Shown: piece after piece, positions 63,477 to 64,000 of the stretch
Layout of the letters: every line of letters starts with the position of its first letter
Position numbering within the stretch: position 1 is the stretch's first letter
Assembly: GCA_045110285.1 (NCBI GenBank)
Contig: JBGCGA010000040.1
Coordinates: 1-64,000, forward strand
Source: Putridiphycobacter sp045110285
GTDB taxonomy: Bacteria; Bacteroidota; Bacteroidia; Flavobacteriales_D; Crocinitomicaceae
DNA: 64,000 bases
Direction of reading: 5' to 3'
Notes under the pieces: model-generated
Told to the model about the DNA's origin: nothing
What the model saw: only the letters and a program-made list of their open reading frames with translations
Database searches by the model: none
Translations under genes and position numbers: made by a program

Positions 63477-64000
63477 TTACATATTTCGTCTATACTGCCC
63501 GCCTACTTCAAACAATGCATTGGTAATTTGCCCCAAAGAACACACCTTTGTCGCTTCCATTAATTCCTCAAAAATGTTTTCGTTTTGAATGGCTTTCATC
63601 TGGATAGTTTTAAGTATTTCTGGAATTCTTGCACTGTTTGTTTGATGAAGATTTGCCAACATATTTAATTGATATTGTTTCTCTTCTTCAGTTGCTCTAA
63701 TTACCTCAGCAGGCACAATTGTAGGTGATCCGTTTTTACTTAAAAATGTATTTACACCAATTATCGGAAAGTCTCCATTATGCTTTAATGTTTCATAGTA
63801 CAAACTTTCTTCTTGAATCTTTGAACGCTGATACATGGTTTCCATAGCTCCTAATACACCTCCCCTTTCAGTAATTCTGTCAAATTCCATTAATACGGCT
63901 TCTTCCACTAAATCAGTTAATTCCTCAATAATAAAAGAGCCTTGAATAGGGTTTTCGTTTTTGGTTAACCCTAACTCTTTATTAATAATTAACTGAATAG
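63477..64000 (-). CDS. icmF: C-terminal end of isobutyryl-CoA mutase fused type (IcmF), partial
   Basis: The reading frame stays open to the right edge and the start is outside the window; 174 codons are visible. The sequence matches the C-terminal substrate-binding part of the methylmalonyl-CoA mutase family: EEAVLMEFDRITERGGVLGA, YQRSKIQEESLYYETLKH, FPIIGVNTFL, and the end CSLGQITNALFEVGGQYRRN. The closing stretch is that of IcmF, the fused isobutyryl-CoA mutase/G-protein chaperone, rather than of simple MutB. It interconverts isobutyryl- and butyryl-CoA using B12. Confidence 0.88.
   Translation of the reverse strand, partial: IQLIINKELGLTKNENPIQGSFIIEELTDLVEEAVLMEFDRITERGGVLGAMETMYQRSKIQEESLYYETLKHNGDFPIIGVNTFLSKNGSPTIVPAEVIRATEEEKQYQLNMLANLHQTNSARIPEILKTIQMKAIQNENIFEELMEATKVCSLGQITNALFEVGGQYRRNM

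Overview
The window looks like a chromosomal segment of a low-GC member of the Bacteroidota, most likely the flavobacterial side of the phylum. The evidence is six proteins with type IX secretion (T9SS) C-terminal sorting regions, two PorP/SprF-type outer-membrane proteins, a PorE-like OmpA protein, a lipoprotein with a C-x-K-(D/E)2 surface-export signal, A-rich leaders in place of strong Shine-Dalgarno sites, and TAnnTTTG promoter elements. One partial gene (an IcmF-type mutase) runs off the right edge. I saw no phage, no IS transposase and no CRISPR array.

Layout. 0.3-3.2 kb: a small unknown protein followed by a TPR-type sensor kinase and a LuxR-family response regulator. 3.4-7.4 kb (minus strand): an outer-membrane-type protein, a YdjC-like deacetylase and a two-TM coiled-coil protein in one tight operon. 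7.5-12.5 kb: membrane and envelope proteins of unknown role, with two small ORFs. 12.9-14.7 kb: a three-gene SPFH / Arc-like / aquaporin operon. 15.0-22.4 kb: a roughly 2,100-residue repeat adhesin with a T9SS type B end and its PorP/SprF partner. 22.6-23.0 kb: tRNA-His, whose 3' end and terminator occur three times. 23.1-32.3 kb: an ABCG-type transporter, radC, a polysaccharide-deacetylase-like protein, a thioredoxin lipid/envelope-type protein, an FtsX-like ABC pair and elaA. 32.5-36.8 kb: a T9SS cargo, an HD hydrolase, a barrel protein and the PorE-like OmpA protein. 36.9-42.5 kb: yidC, dapD, ybaB, a TauE/SafE exporter and a 5-formyl-THF cyclo-ligase. 42.5-46.8 kb: an arsenosugar-type cluster (radical SAM ArsS, rhodanese, glycosyltransferase), then an unknown lipoprotein/barrel pair and a broken second copy of the glycosyltransferase 3' end. 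49.2-56.4 kb: a fatty-acid beta-oxidation operon (MarR regulator, fadN, fadA, fadE types) interrupted by a four-helix-bundle (23S rRNA intervening-sequence type) gene and a GNAT gene. 56.5-63.4 kb: T9SS cargo proteins, including a tandem LamG pair, and a DUF5723-like protein. 63.5 kb to the edge: the end of an icmF-type gene.

The least explained signals are non-coding. A structured repeat occurs twice with compensatory stem changes (10.4 and 12.8 kb), and the second copy closes a three-unit array with an exact 44-nt period. A possible small RNA with promoter and terminator lies at 46.2 kb. The tRNA-His 3' end is triplicated. Simple-repeat arrays, partly inverted, sit around and inside the fad operon. 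All functional statements come from reading the sequence by eye; no database search was run.
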